From assembly GCA_945867725.1 (NCBI GenBank), contig CAMBJI010000116.1:1-6608 (forward strand): a stretch of DNA of 6,608 nt, in the 5' to 3' direction. The DNA comes from Bordetella parapertussis. GTDB lineage: Bacteria; Pseudomonadota; Gammaproteobacteria; Burkholderiales; Burkholderiaceae_D. A program made the translations under genes and the position numbers. The notes beneath the pieces were generated by a model. The model was given only the letters and a program-made list of their open reading frames with translations. It was not told the origin of the DNA and searched no databases. This document shows, in pieces, positions 6,466 to 6,608 of the stretch (positions are counted from its first letter, which is position 1; every line of letters starts with the position of its first letter).

Positions 6466-6608
6466 ATGCGTTTCACCAAACTCACAGCCGCACTTGTGGC
6501 ACTCATGATGCTGCTGTCGGCCTGCTCTACCGTCAAACTTGACGAAGCCCCACCCGTCGAAAGCCGTAAACCCAGCAGCTCGTCGAGTACTGACGCAAGT
6601 CGGTCGAA
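6466..6608 (+). CDS. pal: Peptidoglycan-associated lipoprotein Pal (partial, N-terminus only)
   Basis: Pal is an outer-membrane lipoprotein that binds peptidoglycan through an OmpA-like domain and is released or captured by TolB. Only the first 47 codons are in the window. They encode a lipoprotein signal peptide: MRFTK, a hydrophobic stretch 6-17, and the lipobox LSAC (17-20) with Cys20 as the lipidated residue. Ser at the next position rather than Asp predicts outer-membrane sorting. A Ser/Pro-rich linker follows (SRKPSSSSSTDAS, 33-45). The OmpA-like domain lies beyond the edge, so the assignment rests on the lipoprotein signal plus position directly after tolB. Confidence 0.92.
   Translation, partial: MRFTKLTAALVALMMLLSACSTVKLDEAPPVESRKPSSSSSTDASRS

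Overview
The window reads as an ordinary stretch of betaproteobacterial chromosome, most likely order Burkholderiales. The TolA N-terminus and the general base composition recall Oxalobacteraceae relatives such as Herminiimonas or Undibacterium, but the genus is a guess. The evidence is gene content (glyA-nrdR next to a complete ybgC-tolQRAB-pal set), close family motifs throughout, and G+C that looks to be in the mid-fifties by eye. I see no mobile element, tRNA, rRNA, CRISPR array or sign of recent transfer.

Left, minus strand: glyA (serine hydroxymethyltransferase, complete, 1532 down to 282) is followed 27 nt later by nrdR (254 down to the window edge, C-terminus missing). They look like one transcript linking one-carbon/thymidylate supply to regulation of ribonucleotide reductase. 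A good sigma-70-type promoter for glyA lies at 1700-1728. It implies a leader of about 160 nt that starts with a strong bulged hairpin.

Middle, 1533-1814: a 282-nt divergent intergenic region. It holds the glyA promoter, the leader hairpin (1642-1677), an 8-bp perfect inverted repeat (1713-1720 and 1740-1747) flanking the glyA -35 element, and a weaker candidate promoter for the rightward genes.

Right, plus strand: a YdfG-type short-chain dehydrogenase (1815-2564) is followed after 3 nt by ybgC, then tolQ, tolR, tolA, tolB and the first 47 codons of pal. All genes are intact and tightly packed: tolQ/tolR overlap by 1 nt, tolA probably starts at a TTG 7 nt after the tolR stop, and tolB starts 10 nt after tolA. 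Only pal has a sizeable spacer (96 nt) and a near-consensus ribosome binding site. Together these encode the Tol-Pal machine, in which the TolQ-TolR proton channel energises TolA, TolA reaches across the periplasm to TolB and Pal, and the complex constricts and stabilises the outer membrane at the division site.

I found no previously undescribed system. The most useful second-look items are regulatory: the glyA leader hairpin, the inverted repeat between the divergent promoters, the inferred TTG start of tolA, and the pairing of a serine/allo-threonine dehydrogenase with glyA across a shared control region.
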